A stretch of 64,000 nucleotides of DNA from Streptomyces sp. NBC_00557 (GCF_036345995.1 NZ_CP107796.1:248001-312000); one strand, 5' to 3'; shown: positions 17,223 to 25,310, counted from the first letter of the stretch. Numbers and translations: made by a program. Notes: a model not told the origin generated them from the letters alone.

Positions 17223-18116
17223 TCACCTGATGTCCGTGCCGCTCCGGAACGCCCCCGGCGTCACGCCCGTCCGCAGTCGGAAGAACTTGGTGAAGTCGCT
17301 GGCGTCGACGAAGCCGAGCCGTTCCGCGACCTCTTTCGCGGTCAGGCCGCTGTGCCGCAGCAGCCGCTTGGCCTCCAGCAGCACCCGGTCGTCGATGTAC
17401 TGCTTGGCCGTGCGGCCCGTGGCGGAGGACGCGGCCCGGGTCAGTGTGCGCGGACTGTAGCCGAGTGCGGCCGCGTAGTCCTCGACGCGGCGGGTGACCG
17501 CGTGGTCTCGCTCCACGGCCGCGTGGAAGCGGCGGAAGACCTCGGACGGGGCTGCGGGCCGTGGTGCCGGACCCCGGGCCTGCGCCAGACGCATCACGAG
17601 GACGGACACCAGGGCGCGCAGCACCTCGGCGTGCGTCTGCAACGGCAGCGAGGCCGGCTGCTCGTACTCGTACCTCAGATGGTCGAGGGCGCGGCGCACG
17701 CCTTCCGCGTCCGGGCCCTCGGGCGTGAGCGGACGCTGCTCGTACGGCGGATCCATGTGCGCCGCCGCCACGGTCGCGGGCGGCAGGAACCCCGCCTCGA
17801 ACAGCACGATCACCCCGTCCGCCGCCCTCAGATCCGGACCGAACCGCTGCACCTGCCCCGGCCGGATCCACAGCCACGACCCCGGCCGCAACGCGTACTC
17901 GGCGAAGTCCACCGCCATCAGCAGCGGCCGGCCACGGGCGCCGATCAGCTGGTGGAAGGACGGGCGCAGCGGCGCGTACGGGTCGTTGCCGTGGCGGCGT
18001 GCCCGCTCGTACAGGTCGGCCAGCTCCATCACCTCCACCCCGGCCGATGCGCCGACGGTAGGGGTGTAAGCCAGGTCCCTGACGTCAGGGTGCCGATCGT
18101 GTCCGTTTTTCCCCAT
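17223..18116 (-). CDS. AraC-family transcriptional regulator, divergent from vdcBCD
   Basis: A 297-residue regulator. The N-terminal cupin-like arm (about residues 30-140, with LRPGSWLWIRPGQVQRF) probably senses the effector. The C-terminal AraC domain (about 200-297) has two helix-turn-helix units, visible as YAAALGYSPRTLTRA and VAERLGFVDASDFTKFFR. The reading frame stays open far upstream but only this part is coding. I choose ATG 18116; an internal ATG at 18029 is an alternative. The start lies 84 bases from vdcB on the opposite strand, so it probably senses vanillate, 4-hydroxybenzoate or a similar phenolic acid and controls that operon (inference). Confidence 0.85.
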   Translation of the reverse strand: MGKNGHDRHPDVRDLAYTPTVGASAGVEVMELADLYERARRHGNDPYAPLRPSFHQLIGARGRPLLMAVDFAEYALRPGSWLWIRPGQVQRFGPDLRAADGVIVLFEAGFLPPATVAAAHMDPPYEQRPLTPEGPDAEGVRRALDHLRYEYEQPASLPLQTHAEVLRALVSVLVMRLAQARGPAPRPAAPSEVFRRFHAAVERDHAVTRRVEDYAAALGYSPRTLTRAASSATGRTAKQYIDDRVLLEAKRLLRHSGLTAKEVAERLGFVDASDFTKFFRLRTGVTPGAFRSGTDIR

Positions 18117-18200
18117 CGCTGGTCCCGAGCGTACCGCCGTCGCGGCCGGACTGCCGCTTAGCGTGAAAGCACAGGTCAGCAACGGGTGAGGAGTGGTCCT

Positions 18201-18794
18201 GTGCGGTTGGTCGTGGGAATGACCGGGGCGACGGGCGCGCCGTTCGGTGTCCGGCTCCTGGAGAGTCTGCGGGAGCTGCCGGACGTGGAGACGCATCTCG
18301 TCCTGTCCCGGTGGGCGCGCACGACGATCGAGCTGGAGACCGGTCTGTCCGTGGCGGAGGTGTCCGCGCTCGCGGACGTCACGCACCACCCCGACGACCA
18401 GGGCGCCACCATCTCCTCCGGCTCCTTCCGCACGGACGGCATGGTGATCGTGCCGTGTTCGATGAAGACCCTCGCCGGGATCAGGACCGGCTACGCGGAG
18501 GGCTTGGTCGCGCGCGCCGCCGATGTCGTACTGAAGGAGCGGCGCAGGCTCGTCCTCGTCCCGCGAGAGACCCCGCTGAGCGAGATCCACCTGCAGAACA
18601 TGCTCGAACTCGCCCGCATGGGCGTTCAGTTGGTGCCTCCCATGCCCGCCTTCTACAACCACCCGCGCACCGTCGACGACATCGTCGACCACGTGGTGGC
18701 CCGCATCCTCGACCAGTTCGAGCTGCCCGCGCCGGCCGCCACGCGCTGGGCCGGAATGCGCGCGGCCCGCACCGCTTCCCGCGACGCCGCCTGA
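18201..18794 (+). CDS. vdcB: UbiX-type flavin prenyltransferase, hydroxyarylic acid decarboxylase subunit B
   Basis: A 197-residue prenyltransferase that joins dimethylallyl phosphate to FMN, making the prenylated flavin cofactor for the UbiD partner encoded next. The FMN-binding loop GMTGATGAPFG, PCSMKTLAGI and RETPLSEIHLQNM are diagnostic. GAGGAG with a 7-base spacer favours the GTG at 18201 over one five codons earlier. Order and sizes (about 200, 475 and 79 residues) match vdcBCD of Streptomyces sp. D7 and related bacterial decarboxylase operons. Twenty-seven bases separate it from vdcC. Confidence 0.92.
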   Translation: MRLVVGMTGATGAPFGVRLLESLRELPDVETHLVLSRWARTTIELETGLSVAEVSALADVTHHPDDQGATISSGSFRTDGMVIVPCSMKTLAGIRTGYAEGLVARAADVVLKERRRLVLVPRETPLSEIHLQNMLELARMGVQLVPPMPAFYNHPRTVDDIVDHVVARILDQFELPAPAATRWAGMRAARTASRDAA

Positions 18795-18821
18795 CGTCCC
18801 AGACCCGCAAAGGAGTTCCCT

Positions 18822-20249
18822 GTGGCTTATGACGATCTGCGCAGCTTCCTCGACACCCTGGACAAGCAGGGGCAGCTGCTGCGCATCACCGACGAGGTGC
18901 TGCCGGAGCCCGATCTCGCGGCCGCCGCCAACGCGACGGGCCGCATCGGCGAGAACGCGCCCGCCCTCTACTTCGACAACGTCAAGGGTTTCACCGACGC
19001 ACGGATCGCGATGAACGTGCACGGCTCGTGGGCCAACCACGCGCTCGCGCTCGGGCTGCCGAGGAACACCCCGGTCAAGGAGCAGGTGGAGGAGTTCGCG
19101 CGCCGCTGGGACGCCTTCCCCGTCGCGCCGGAGCGCCGCGAGGACGCGCCCTGGCGGGAGAACACCCAGGAGGGCGACGACGTCGACCTCTTTTCGGTGC
19201 TGCCGTTGTTCCGTCTCAACGACGGCGACGGCGGCTTCTACCTCGACAAGGCCGCCGTGGTCTCCCGCGACCCCGAGGACCCCGGCCACTTCGGCAAGCA
19301 GAACGTCGGCACGTACCGCATCCAGGTGATCGGCGCCAACCGTCTCGCCTTCCAGCCGGTCCCCATGCACGACGTCGCCCAGCACCTGCGCAAGGCCGAG
19401 GAGAAGGGCGAGGACCTGCCCATCGCCATCACTCTCGGCAACGACCCGGTGATGGCGATCGTCGCCGGGATGCCGATGGCCTACGACCACAGCGAGTACG
19501 AGATGGCCGGCGCACTGCGCGGGGCGCCCGCCCCGATCGCCACCGCGCCGCTCACCGGCTTCGACGTGCCCTGGGGCAGCGAGGTCGTCATCGAGGGCGT
19601 CATCGAGTCGCGCAAGCGGCAGATCGAGGGCCCCTTCGGCGAGTTCACCGGCCACTACTCGGGCGGGCGCCGCATGCCCGTCATCCGCGTCGACCGCGTC
19701 TCGTTCCGCACGAACCCGGTCTTCGAGTCGCTCTACATCGGCATGCCGTGGACCGAGTGCGACTACCTCGTCGGCCCCAACACGTGCGTGCCGCTGCTGA
19801 AGCAGCTGCGGGCTGAGTTTCCCGAGGTGAAGGCTGTCAACGCCATGTACACGCACGGTCTGTTGGTGATCATCTCCACGGCCAAGCGGTACGGCGGCTT
19901 CGCCAAGGCCGTCGGCATGCGCGCCATGACGACACCGCACGGACTCGGCTACGTCGCTCAGGTGATCCTCGTCGACGAGGACGTGGACCCGTTCAACCTG
20001 CCGCAGGTCATGTGGGCGATGTCGGCCAAGGTCAACCCGAAGGACGACGTCGTCGTCATACCCAACCTGTCCGTCGTGGAGCTGGCCCCGGCGGCCCAGC
20101 CCGCCGGCATCACGAGCAAGATGATCATCGACGCGACGACGCCGGTGTCACCCGACGGCCGGGGCAACTTCTCCACGCCCGCCAAGGACCTGCCGGAGAC
20201 CGCGCAGTGGGCGGCCCGGCTGCAGGGCATGCTCGCAGGCCGTGCCTGA
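18822..20249 (+). CDS. vdcC: UbiD-family non-oxidative hydroxyarylic acid decarboxylase, subunit C
   Basis: The 475-residue catalytic subunit that decarboxylates vanillate, 4-hydroxybenzoate or related phenolic acids with prenylated FMN. The UbiD catalytic set is recognisable as Arg166 in GTYRIQV and the Glu pair Glu269 and Glu274 in IEGPFGEFTGHY. The length equals that of characterised VdcC-type proteins. GTG start with AAGGAG upstream. It sits between the genes for the cofactor-making UbiX partner and the small D subunit. The reaction is reversible in vitro for this family; the physiological direction is probably decarboxylation of lignin-derived acids to phenols such as guaiacol. Confidence 0.94.
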   Translation: MAYDDLRSFLDTLDKQGQLLRITDEVLPEPDLAAAANATGRIGENAPALYFDNVKGFTDARIAMNVHGSWANHALALGLPRNTPVKEQVEEFARRWDAFPVAPERREDAPWRENTQEGDDVDLFSVLPLFRLNDGDGGFYLDKAAVVSRDPEDPGHFGKQNVGTYRIQVIGANRLAFQPVPMHDVAQHLRKAEEKGEDLPIAITLGNDPVMAIVAGMPMAYDHSEYEMAGALRGAPAPIATAPLTGFDVPWGSEVVIEGVIESRKRQIEGPFGEFTGHYSGGRRMPVIRVDRVSFRTNPVFESLYIGMPWTECDYLVGPNTCVPLLKQLRAEFPEVKAVNAMYTHGLLVIISTAKRYGGFAKAVGMRAMTTPHGLGYVAQVILVDEDVDPFNLPQVMWAMSAKVNPKDDVVVIPNLSVVELAPAAQPAGITSKMIIDATTPVSPDGRGNFSTPAKDLPETAQWAARLQGMLAGRA

Positions 20250-20282
20250 ACGACCTCCCCGATCCCCCGAAAGGACGACGCC

Positions 20283-20522
20283 ATGAGCAATCTGCCCGCC
20301 GACTGCCCCCGCTGTGCCTTCGAGACGGTCACCCGGCTCGCCACCTCACCCGTCCCCGGAGTGTGGGACGTGCTCCAGTGCGACCGCTGCCTGTACACCT
20401 GGCGTACGACCGAGCCCGCCCGCCGTACGCGGCGCGACGCCTTCCCGGAGAACTTCAAGCTCACGCCGGCCGACATAGCGAACGCGATCGAGGTACCGGA
20501 GGTGCCGCCGCTTCTCACGTAG
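20283..20522 (+). CDS. vdcD: Hydroxyarylic acid decarboxylase small subunit D
   Basis: A 79-residue protein matching the D subunit of non-oxidative aromatic acid decarboxylases. It has a rubredoxin-like Cys pair pattern, CPRC near the start and CDRC about 25 residues later, suggesting a bound metal, and a conserved YTWRT segment. GAAAGGACG precedes the ATG. Its role in the complex is not settled in the family; it occurs specifically with B and C subunits in decarboxylase operons, which makes assignment by context secure. Confidence 0.92.
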   Translation: MSNLPADCPRCAFETVTRLATSPVPGVWDVLQCDRCLYTWRTTEPARRTRRDAFPENFKLTPADIANAIEVPEVPPLLT

Positions 20523-20540
20523 GGGCCGGCACCTGCGCGA

Positions 20541-20592
20541 GAAGTACTTACTTTGGGATAGTAGGTGCTCTGAAGTAGGTAACTAACCCACG
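20541..20592. promoter_or_regulatory. AT-rich repeat-containing promoter-like island
   Basis: The segment from AGTACTTACTTTGGG to AAGTAGGTAACTAA is strikingly AT-rich for this genome and repeats a GTAGGT/AAGTAGGT motif with near-inverted TACTTAC. It resembles divergent promoter regions controlled by HxlR- or MarR-type repressors, yet neither flanking gene is such a regulator. It lies 19 bases after the vdcD stop and may drive the PRC-barrel gene or be a relic. Confidence 0.35.
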
Positions 20593-20728
20593 CTGGCCCA
20601 CACGCTGCACGCCCCGAACGCGACGGCTTGCTCATCCGCACCGTGACGCCCACGGCCCCCGTCACGGTCACCTGCTCCGAGAGACATTGCCGCACGGTCA
20701 CGGGGTACTCGCGAACGCGGAGGTCATC

Positions 20729-21085
20729 GTGTTCGAGGCAAGCGACATCCGCGAATGGCGTGGCCATGATGTGGTCGATCCCGGTCGCCACAGAATCGGC
20801 ACCCTTGAGGCGGTGTACGTGGACACCGCGACAGACAAGCCGATCTTTGCGACGGTCATGGCCGGCCTGCCCACTCGCCGCCGACTGGTGTTCGTGCCAC
20901 TCGTCGGAGCGACCGTCGGCCCTGGTTACGTGAAGGTCGCCTACGACAAAGGCCTGGTCAAGAAGGCCCCCGCGATAGACACGGACGGCGAGCTCCCGGC
21001 CTCGGCCGAGCCGGATGTCTTCGCCCACTACTCGCTCGACTACGCCCCGGGTGCGGGCGGCGAACGCCGCCTGGCCCGCCGCTAA
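20729..21085 (+). CDS. PRC-barrel domain protein
   Basis: A 118-residue soluble protein with a PRC-barrel fold (about residues 5-80: IREWRGHDVVDP, IGTLEAVYVDT, FVPLVGATV). Small actinobacterial PRC-barrel proteins are usually stress-associated and of unknown function. The GTG at 20729 follows GGAGG with a 5-base spacer, clearly better than the upstream ATG at 20687. The C-terminal tail is charged and ends in Arg. A small membrane protein gene follows 25 bases later, and the two may form one unit. Confidence 0.82.
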   Translation: MFEASDIREWRGHDVVDPGRHRIGTLEAVYVDTATDKPIFATVMAGLPTRRRLVFVPLVGATVGPGYVKVAYDKGLVKKAPAIDTDGELPASAEPDVFAHYSLDYAPGAGGERRLARR

Positions 21086-21110
21086 GCCACCGAGGCCACC
21101 GGGAGAGTCG

Positions 21111-21281
21111 ATGGTCCTGTTTCTGCTCCTGATCCTCGCAGCCCTCGTTCTGGGCATCATCGGATTCGCCGCGCACGGCCTGTTCTATCTGCTGATCATC
21201 GGTGCCGTCGTACTGCTTGCCGATCTCGTTTTCGGCGCGCTCCGCTTTCGGCAACATCGAGGGCACCGGATCGCACGCTGA
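21111..21281 (+). CDS. Small hydrophobic membrane protein
   Basis: A 56-residue protein that is almost entirely two transmembrane segments (residues about 2-20 and 25-43) with a basic tail FRQHRGHR. GGGAGAG lies upstream of the ATG. It resembles the short hydrophobic proteins common in streptomycetes and sometimes annotated only as hydrophobic protein. It may be co-transcribed with the PRC-barrel gene. No function can be inferred. Confidence 0.7.
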   Translation: MVLFLLLILAALVLGIIGFAAHGLFYLLIIGAVVLLADLVFGALRFRQHRGHRIAR

Positions 21282-21654
21282 AGGTTGGCAAATCGGCGTG
21301 GGCACGCCGTTTCTTGCTGCTGGCCGAGTTGGTCGCCGGTCCGGCAGTGGCCGCGCGCCTGGTGAAGCACCGGCATGGCTTCATGCCCGGACACCGCAGG
21401 CTCCGGGAGACGGACGGTGAGGGGCTTGGGGAGCAGCGGGAAGCGCGGGCGGATGATGCCGTCCTACGGCGTGGCAAGTACCGGTAGTTGGGAGCGGACC
21501 CTGTCGTTCGGGGGCGTCGTCCTGAACCTCTGACACCTGGTTGGCTCACAGCCTCACACCTTGGACACGCCCGGAATGCCGGTTATGTGCGTTGTCGGTA
21601 CGTTCATCGCAGGTCGGTCGTCCGGCCAACGCGCATAAGAAAGAGAGAGTGCCC
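21282..21654. other. Intergenic region with a possible small or degraded ORF
   Basis: About 370 bases. Positions 21314-21487 (+) encode 57 residues from a TTG start, beginning LLLAELVAGPAVAARLVKHR and ending RRGKYR, with good third-position GC but no ribosome site. It may be a remnant of a longer gene. The remainder should hold the promoter of the Gly/Arg-repeat protein gene. Confidence 0.35.
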
Positions 21655-22494
21655 ATGCCCTCGCGTGCTTTCGCGGTCGGTGCCGGAATAGGCGCGACCG
21701 TCCTTGCAGCTGCCGGCATCACCTACGCCTCGCCCGTCGAGTCCACGCCGGCTTCCCCGACCCTCCACCGGGCAACCCAGCCTCTGCACCACCCCGCCCG
21801 GTCGGCGCATCACCCCACCCTGCCTGTGCAACTCACCGCTTTCGCAGCCTCTGCCTCTTCTGCCACGGCACCTTCGGGCGTGAAGACCGGGGACGGAGGC
21901 GGAAACCAGGGTCGCGACGGCGACGGTGGACGTCGCGATGATGGTGGACGCGACGGCGGCGGTCGCTACGACGGTGGACGCGACGACGGCGGACGTCACG
22001 ACGACGGCGGTCGCTACGACGGCGGACGCGACGGCGGTGAGCGTCACGGCGACGGCGGTCGCTACGACGGCGGACGTCATGACGGCGGTGGTCGCTACGA
22101 CGGCGGACGTCACGGCTACGGTGGACGCTACGACGGTGGACGTCATGGCTACGGTGGACGCGGTCACGGTCACGGCAGAGTCGGAAGGATCTTCATCAAC
22201 GAACGTTCGTACCCGGCCTTCGTGGACGGGTGCATCACCGTGGCCAGCGGACTGGGCGCGCACAGCTTCAACGTTCTCAACGAGAGCTGGAAGACCGTCG
22301 AAGTCTTCCGGGGCTTCAACTGCGACGGTGGTCCTCCGATCGCCACGGTGGGCCCCCGCAGTGAGAGCTTCGGCGTGGTGCCCCATGACCACGGCGACGG
22401 CGAGTTCGGATCGCACGGCGAGGGCCGATTCGGTCACCGCGGGGTCGTGGGCAGCTTCCGGGTGGTCTGCGACCGCGGCGGGTGGTGGTGGTGA
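21655..22494 (+). CDS. Secreted Gly/Arg/Asp-rich repeat protein
   Basis: A 279-residue exported protein I do not recognise. A signal peptide (about residues 1-25, ending TYAS) leads a Pro/His/Thr-rich linker, then about 90 residues of imperfect repeats of the type GGRYDGGRHD (residues about 90-175), then a folded-looking C-terminal domain (about 180-279) with two cysteines (VDGCITVASG and VFRGFNCDGG) and aromatic residues, ending GGWWW. The repeat is hydrophilic and flexible and could bind metal, polyphosphate or wall polymer through its Arg/Asp/His content. ATG at 21655; a GTG two codons earlier is possible. A strong hairpin terminator follows. Confidence 0.75.
   Translation: MPSRAFAVGAGIGATVLAAAGITYASPVESTPASPTLHRATQPLHHPARSAHHPTLPVQLTAFAASASSATAPSGVKTGDGGGNQGRDGDGGRRDDGGRDGGGRYDGGRDDGGRHDDGGRYDGGRDGGERHGDGGRYDGGRHDGGGRYDGGRHGYGGRYDGGRHGYGGRGHGHGRVGRIFINERSYPAFVDGCITVASGLGAHSFNVLNESWKTVEVFRGFNCDGGPPIATVGPRSESFGVVPHDHGDGEFGSHGEGRFGHRGVVGSFRVVCDRGGWWW
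21920..22175 (+). repeat. Tandem imperfect repeats encoding GGRYDGGR units
   Basis: Degenerate tandem units based on ggtcgctacgacggcggacgt encode Gly-Gly-Arg-Tyr/His/Asp patterns. Units differ mainly by synonymous and Asp/His/Tyr changes, suggesting slippage or unequal exchange followed by drift. Confidence 0.8.
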
Positions 22495-22519
22495 CTGCAC
22501 CCGCCGACGCACAGGAAGG

Positions 22520-22545
22520 CCCCTGGACCGATCACGGTCCGGGGG
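22520..22545 (+). terminator. Hairpin terminator after the Gly/Arg-repeat gene
   Basis: An 11-bp stem (CCCCTGGACCG paired with CGGTCCGGGGG, one G-U pair) and an ATCA loop lie 26 bases after the stop codon. There is no long T run, which is normal for streptomycete terminators. Confidence 0.75.
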
Positions 22546-22646
22546 TCTCCCCCATCCGTCTCTCCCATCCGCCCCTGGCAGCAGTCGCACACGCCGTCGT
22601 CCCTTCACTCGTCATGATGCGCCTTCTTCAGCGGGACCGGTGACGA

Positions 22647-23126
22647 TCACTCGATGTCCAGGGAGCCGATGCCCAGGTCCTCCCGCATGAGGCGGCGCAT
22701 CTCAGCCATGGCCGCGCGCCGCCGCGCTATCAGGGGCGCCGCCTCGGCGGAATCGACAGCCACCCCTCGGGCGTACGCGTCACGTATCGCCCGCAGGCTG
22801 TGGAACGCCTCGTTCCCCGCGGCCACCACCTGCGACGGGCCGACGAGCCACAGGCGCTCGCTCGCTGTGTAGATGCCCGTGCCGCGGACGGCCTCCCGCA
22901 CCGCCGCGTCACGCGCCGACTCGGACATGTGATCGCCCAAGGCGACCGCCCGCATCTCCTCACCCGCGGTTTTGAGGGCGGAAACGAACTCTGTGTACAC
23001 CTCACGCCGGACTTCCAGCGCATGTCTGGCCTCCTCCCGTTTCCACCGGTTGCGATCGGCGATCACCGTGGCCGCGATGCCGATGACGGCGCCGGCCAGC
23101 GTAGAGAGCAAGGGCATCCAGTCCAT
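22647..23126 (-). CDS. Membrane-anchored protein of unknown function
   Basis: A 159-residue protein with one N-terminal transmembrane helix (about residues 5-23, LLSTLAGAVIGIAATVI) and a helical, charged cytoplasmic region that looks coiled-coil in part (REEARHALEVRREVYTEFV and LIARRRAAMAEMRRLMRE). This layout is common among short actinobacterial proteins of unknown role. The ATG at 23126 has no strong ribosome site; another in-frame ATG lies three codons in. It is convergent with the repeat-protein gene and separated from it by a terminator. Confidence 0.75.
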   Translation of the reverse strand: MDWMPLLSTLAGAVIGIAATVIADRNRWKREEARHALEVRREVYTEFVSALKTAGEEMRAVALGDHMSESARDAAVREAVRGTGIYTASERLWLVGPSQVVAAGNEAFHSLRAIRDAYARGVAVDSAEAAPLIARRRAAMAEMRRLMREDLGIGSLDIE

Positions 23127-23426
23127 GTGGCGAGCTTGTCCGACCTCACCGCGTCGGCACCAGTGGCTCCGCCACGCCGGGCGGCTGTATCGCGGTGCCG
23201 GCCGGCCGGTGGCCAGTGCCGCTCCTTGCCTTGCTCCGGCGCGGTACTCAAGTGAGCGCGGAAGTTCCGCCGGCGGGCCGTCCGGTGAGTCCCGGCCACC
23301 CGCTCAGCGCGCGGAGGGTACGGCCCCATTACGCTGGGGTTCCCCGACGGGCGGTCGGATGTCTGCCGGCGGCGGTACGGCGCCCGTGCGACTGCCCCGA
23401 ACCATCACACCCAAGGACGGCAACGA
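23127..23426. other. Divergent intergenic region
   Basis: Three hundred bases between the leftward membrane-anchored protein gene and the rightward GDPD gene. It should carry both promoters. No clear promoter pair, repeat or gene is visible. Confidence 0.4.
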
Positions 23427-24122
23427 GTGTCCTTCTTCACCATCGGCCACCGCGGTGTCATGGCCGCCGAGCCGGAGAACACCCTGCGCTCTTTCCTGCG
23501 GGCCGAACGCGAGGGGTTGGACGGCATCGAACTGGACCTGCACCTGAGCAGGGACGGCGAGCTGGTCGTCATGCACGACGAGACCCTGGACCGCACGACG
23601 GACGGCTCCGGTCCCATCGCCGACCAGGAGTTGCGGCAGCTGAAGAAGCTCGACGCCGGCCTCGGCGAGCGGATCCCCACGTTCGAAGAGGTACTGGACG
23701 CCGTCGGGCCGACGCTGCCGATCCAGGCGGAGATCAAGGACGTGGCCGCCGCCCGGTCGCTGGCCAAGGTGCTCACCGACCGGGACCTGCTGCACCGGGT
23801 CTCGGTGCTGTCGTTCCACGACGCGGCCCTGATCGAGATCCACACACTGCTGCCGCAGGCCCGCACCGTGCTGGTGGCAGGCCCCAGCGCACACCGCGAC
23901 ACCTTCGTCGGCCGCGCTCAGAAGGTCGGCTCCACCTTGGTCAGCGTGGAACTGCGCCAGCTGAACCGGGCCATCGTGGAGAAGTGCGGCGCCGCCGGCA
24001 TCGACGTGATGGCCTGGACCGTCAACGACGAGCGCGACCTGACGCTGGCCCGGACGCTCGGCCTGGTGGGCTGTGTGACCGACCGGCCCGACATGAAGCG
24101 GCTGGCCGAGGCCACGGCCTGA
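23427..24122 (+). CDS. Glycerophosphodiester phosphodiesterase
   Basis: A 231-residue cytoplasmic phosphodiesterase that cleaves glycerophosphodiesters to glycerol-3-phosphate and an alcohol. Catalytic and metal residues are in place: His8-Arg9 in GHRG, Glu15 and Glu17-Asn18-Thr19, Glu35 and Asp37 in GIELDLHLSRDG, and His50 in VVMHDETLDRTTDG. No signal peptide is present, so it acts on intracellular phospholipid turnover products. GTG start with AAGGA nine bases away. It is single-gene, with no glycerol phosphate transporter nearby. Confidence 0.92.
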   Translation: MSFFTIGHRGVMAAEPENTLRSFLRAEREGLDGIELDLHLSRDGELVVMHDETLDRTTDGSGPIADQELRQLKKLDAGLGERIPTFEEVLDAVGPTLPIQAEIKDVAAARSLAKVLTDRDLLHRVSVLSFHDAALIEIHTLLPQARTVLVAGPSAHRDTFVGRAQKVGSTLVSVELRQLNRAIVEKCGAAGIDVMAWTVNDERDLTLARTLGLVGCVTDRPDMKRLAEATA

Positions 24123-24502
24123 CCTCGGTGAGGTCCGGCTCGATCGACACGCCGGTCCCGGGTCGGTCATCGTGTCAAGGGCACGGCCGTAGCAGGCTCA
24201 CTCGTCGGCGGGAACGGCGACGCGCACCGGTACGTCGACCACCGGGGCGTTGAAGCCGTACCAGCCGCTGCGAGCGTGGCCCTGACAGGGGCCGACGGAG
24301 CACCCCCCGAGCCAGTGCATCCGCGACTCGCTCGTTCACGGACACGCTGCCCGAGCCGAGGCCGGTGCATGCAACGCCGGTGTCCGGAACCGAAGTTGCT
24401 GATACAGAAACCGGACATGCATCGGATCATTCAGGGACGAACCGGCCTTAGCGTCATCGGTGTCAGAGGAAAATCAGCATCCGACAGTCGCTGGAGATCA
24501 TG
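24123..24502. other. Intergenic region with a possible 40-residue ORF
   Basis: About 380 bases. On the minus strand 24198-24320 encodes 40 residues starting MHWLGGCSVGPCQGHARSGW and ending VAVPADE. The composition is protein-like, but there is no ribosome site and a stop lies just upstream, so a 3' gene remnant is as likely as a small gene. The right end should hold the promoter of the lipoprotein gene. Confidence 0.35.
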
Positions 24503-25219
24503 ATGCGTTCGCTTCTCGCCACCCGTTCCTCCCGTCTTCTCCTGGCCGCCGCCGCAGTGGTGACGGCCCTCGCCACCACCGCCGCCTGCGACTCCGACGA
24601 CGCGGCGGGCGGCGGTAGGTCCGCGGACACCGGCAGGGCTGCGACCCCCTCCCCCACCGCCTCCACTGCCTCCGCCAGCAGCAGCGTGAGCGGCAGCTCC
24701 GCCGGCAACAGTTCCTCCGCCAACAGCCCTTCCAGCCACGGGTCCGCCTCCGACTCCGGCGGCTCCACCGACAAGGCCGCCGGCTCCGGCGACGGCAGGA
24801 AGAGCAGGTACGGGCAGTCCTGCGGTACCAACGACCTGGACTTCACGGTCACCTTAGAGACCCAGGCCGGCGGCTACTACCTCGTCACCGCCAAGGCCAA
24901 GCCCGGCATCACCTGCTACCTGCCGGCAAACACGCCCAGCGTGTCCTTCGGCTCCGGCGCCGACGGCGTGGCCTCCCCCGTCGGACAGGGCGGCGCCGCT
25001 CCGATCAAGCTCACCGGCTCCACCGTCGCGTACACCGGCATCAACCCCAAGACCACCAAGGGCAACGCCGGCAAGGAGTTCGAGAACGTCATCATCGCCA
25101 CCACCGACGACGACCCCAACCCCGCGGAGCTCAAGCTCCCCGACACCGCCACCGTCGACAAGCCCATCGTCACCAACTGGGCCACCGACCGCGCCGAGGC
25201 CGTCCCCGTCATCGTCTGA
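24503..25219 (+). CDS. DUF4232-like lipoprotein
   Basis: A 238-residue exported protein. The signal peptide ends at TTAAC, a lipobox, followed by an approximately 70-residue Ser/Gly/Thr-rich linker and a compact C-terminal beta-rich domain beginning at CGTNDLDFTV and containing a second Cys (GITCYLPANTP), typical of DUF4232-type extracellular domains. Function is unknown. GGAG lies six bases before ATG 24503 and only three before ATG 24500, so I take the second. A strong hairpin terminator follows 57 bases after the stop. Confidence 0.8.
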   Translation: MRSLLATRSSRLLLAAAAVVTALATTAACDSDDAAGGGRSADTGRAATPSPTASTASASSSVSGSSAGNSSSANSPSSHGSASDSGGSTDKAAGSGDGRKSRYGQSCGTNDLDFTVTLETQAGGYYLVTAKAKPGITCYLPANTPSVSFGSGADGVASPVGQGGAAPIKLTGSTVAYTGINPKTTKGNAGKEFENVIIATTDDDPNPAELKLPDTATVDKPIVTNWATDRAEAVPVIV

Positions 25220-25276
25220 CACCCCGCCACCGGGCAGCCGCCCCACTCCACTCCGGGTTCCTCCCGGAAACCTCGC

Positions 25277-25310
25277 CGTGGGCGGCGCGGTAGCCGCCGC
25301 GCCGCCCACG
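25277..25310 (+). terminator. Perfect 14-bp hairpin terminator
   Basis: CGTGGGCGGCGCGG pairs perfectly with CCGCGCCGCCCACG across a six-base loop. It closes the lipoprotein transcription unit; without a T run it may work in either direction. Confidence 0.75.

Noticed and set aside
17223..19940. A 905-codon minus-strand open frame that includes the AraC-type regulator
   Set aside because: Only the last 297 codons are coding; the rest lies antisense to vdcB and vdcC, which have unambiguous family motifs.
21920..22175. Tandem repeats considered as a CRISPR array
   Set aside because: Units are short, contiguous and without spacers, and they stay in frame inside a coding sequence; no cas genes are present.
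21604..22608. A minus-strand Val/Thr/Ala repeat frame opposite the Gly/Arg protein
   Set aside because: It is the complement of the GGRYDGGR repeat, with no signal peptide and a reading that covers the hairpin terminator.
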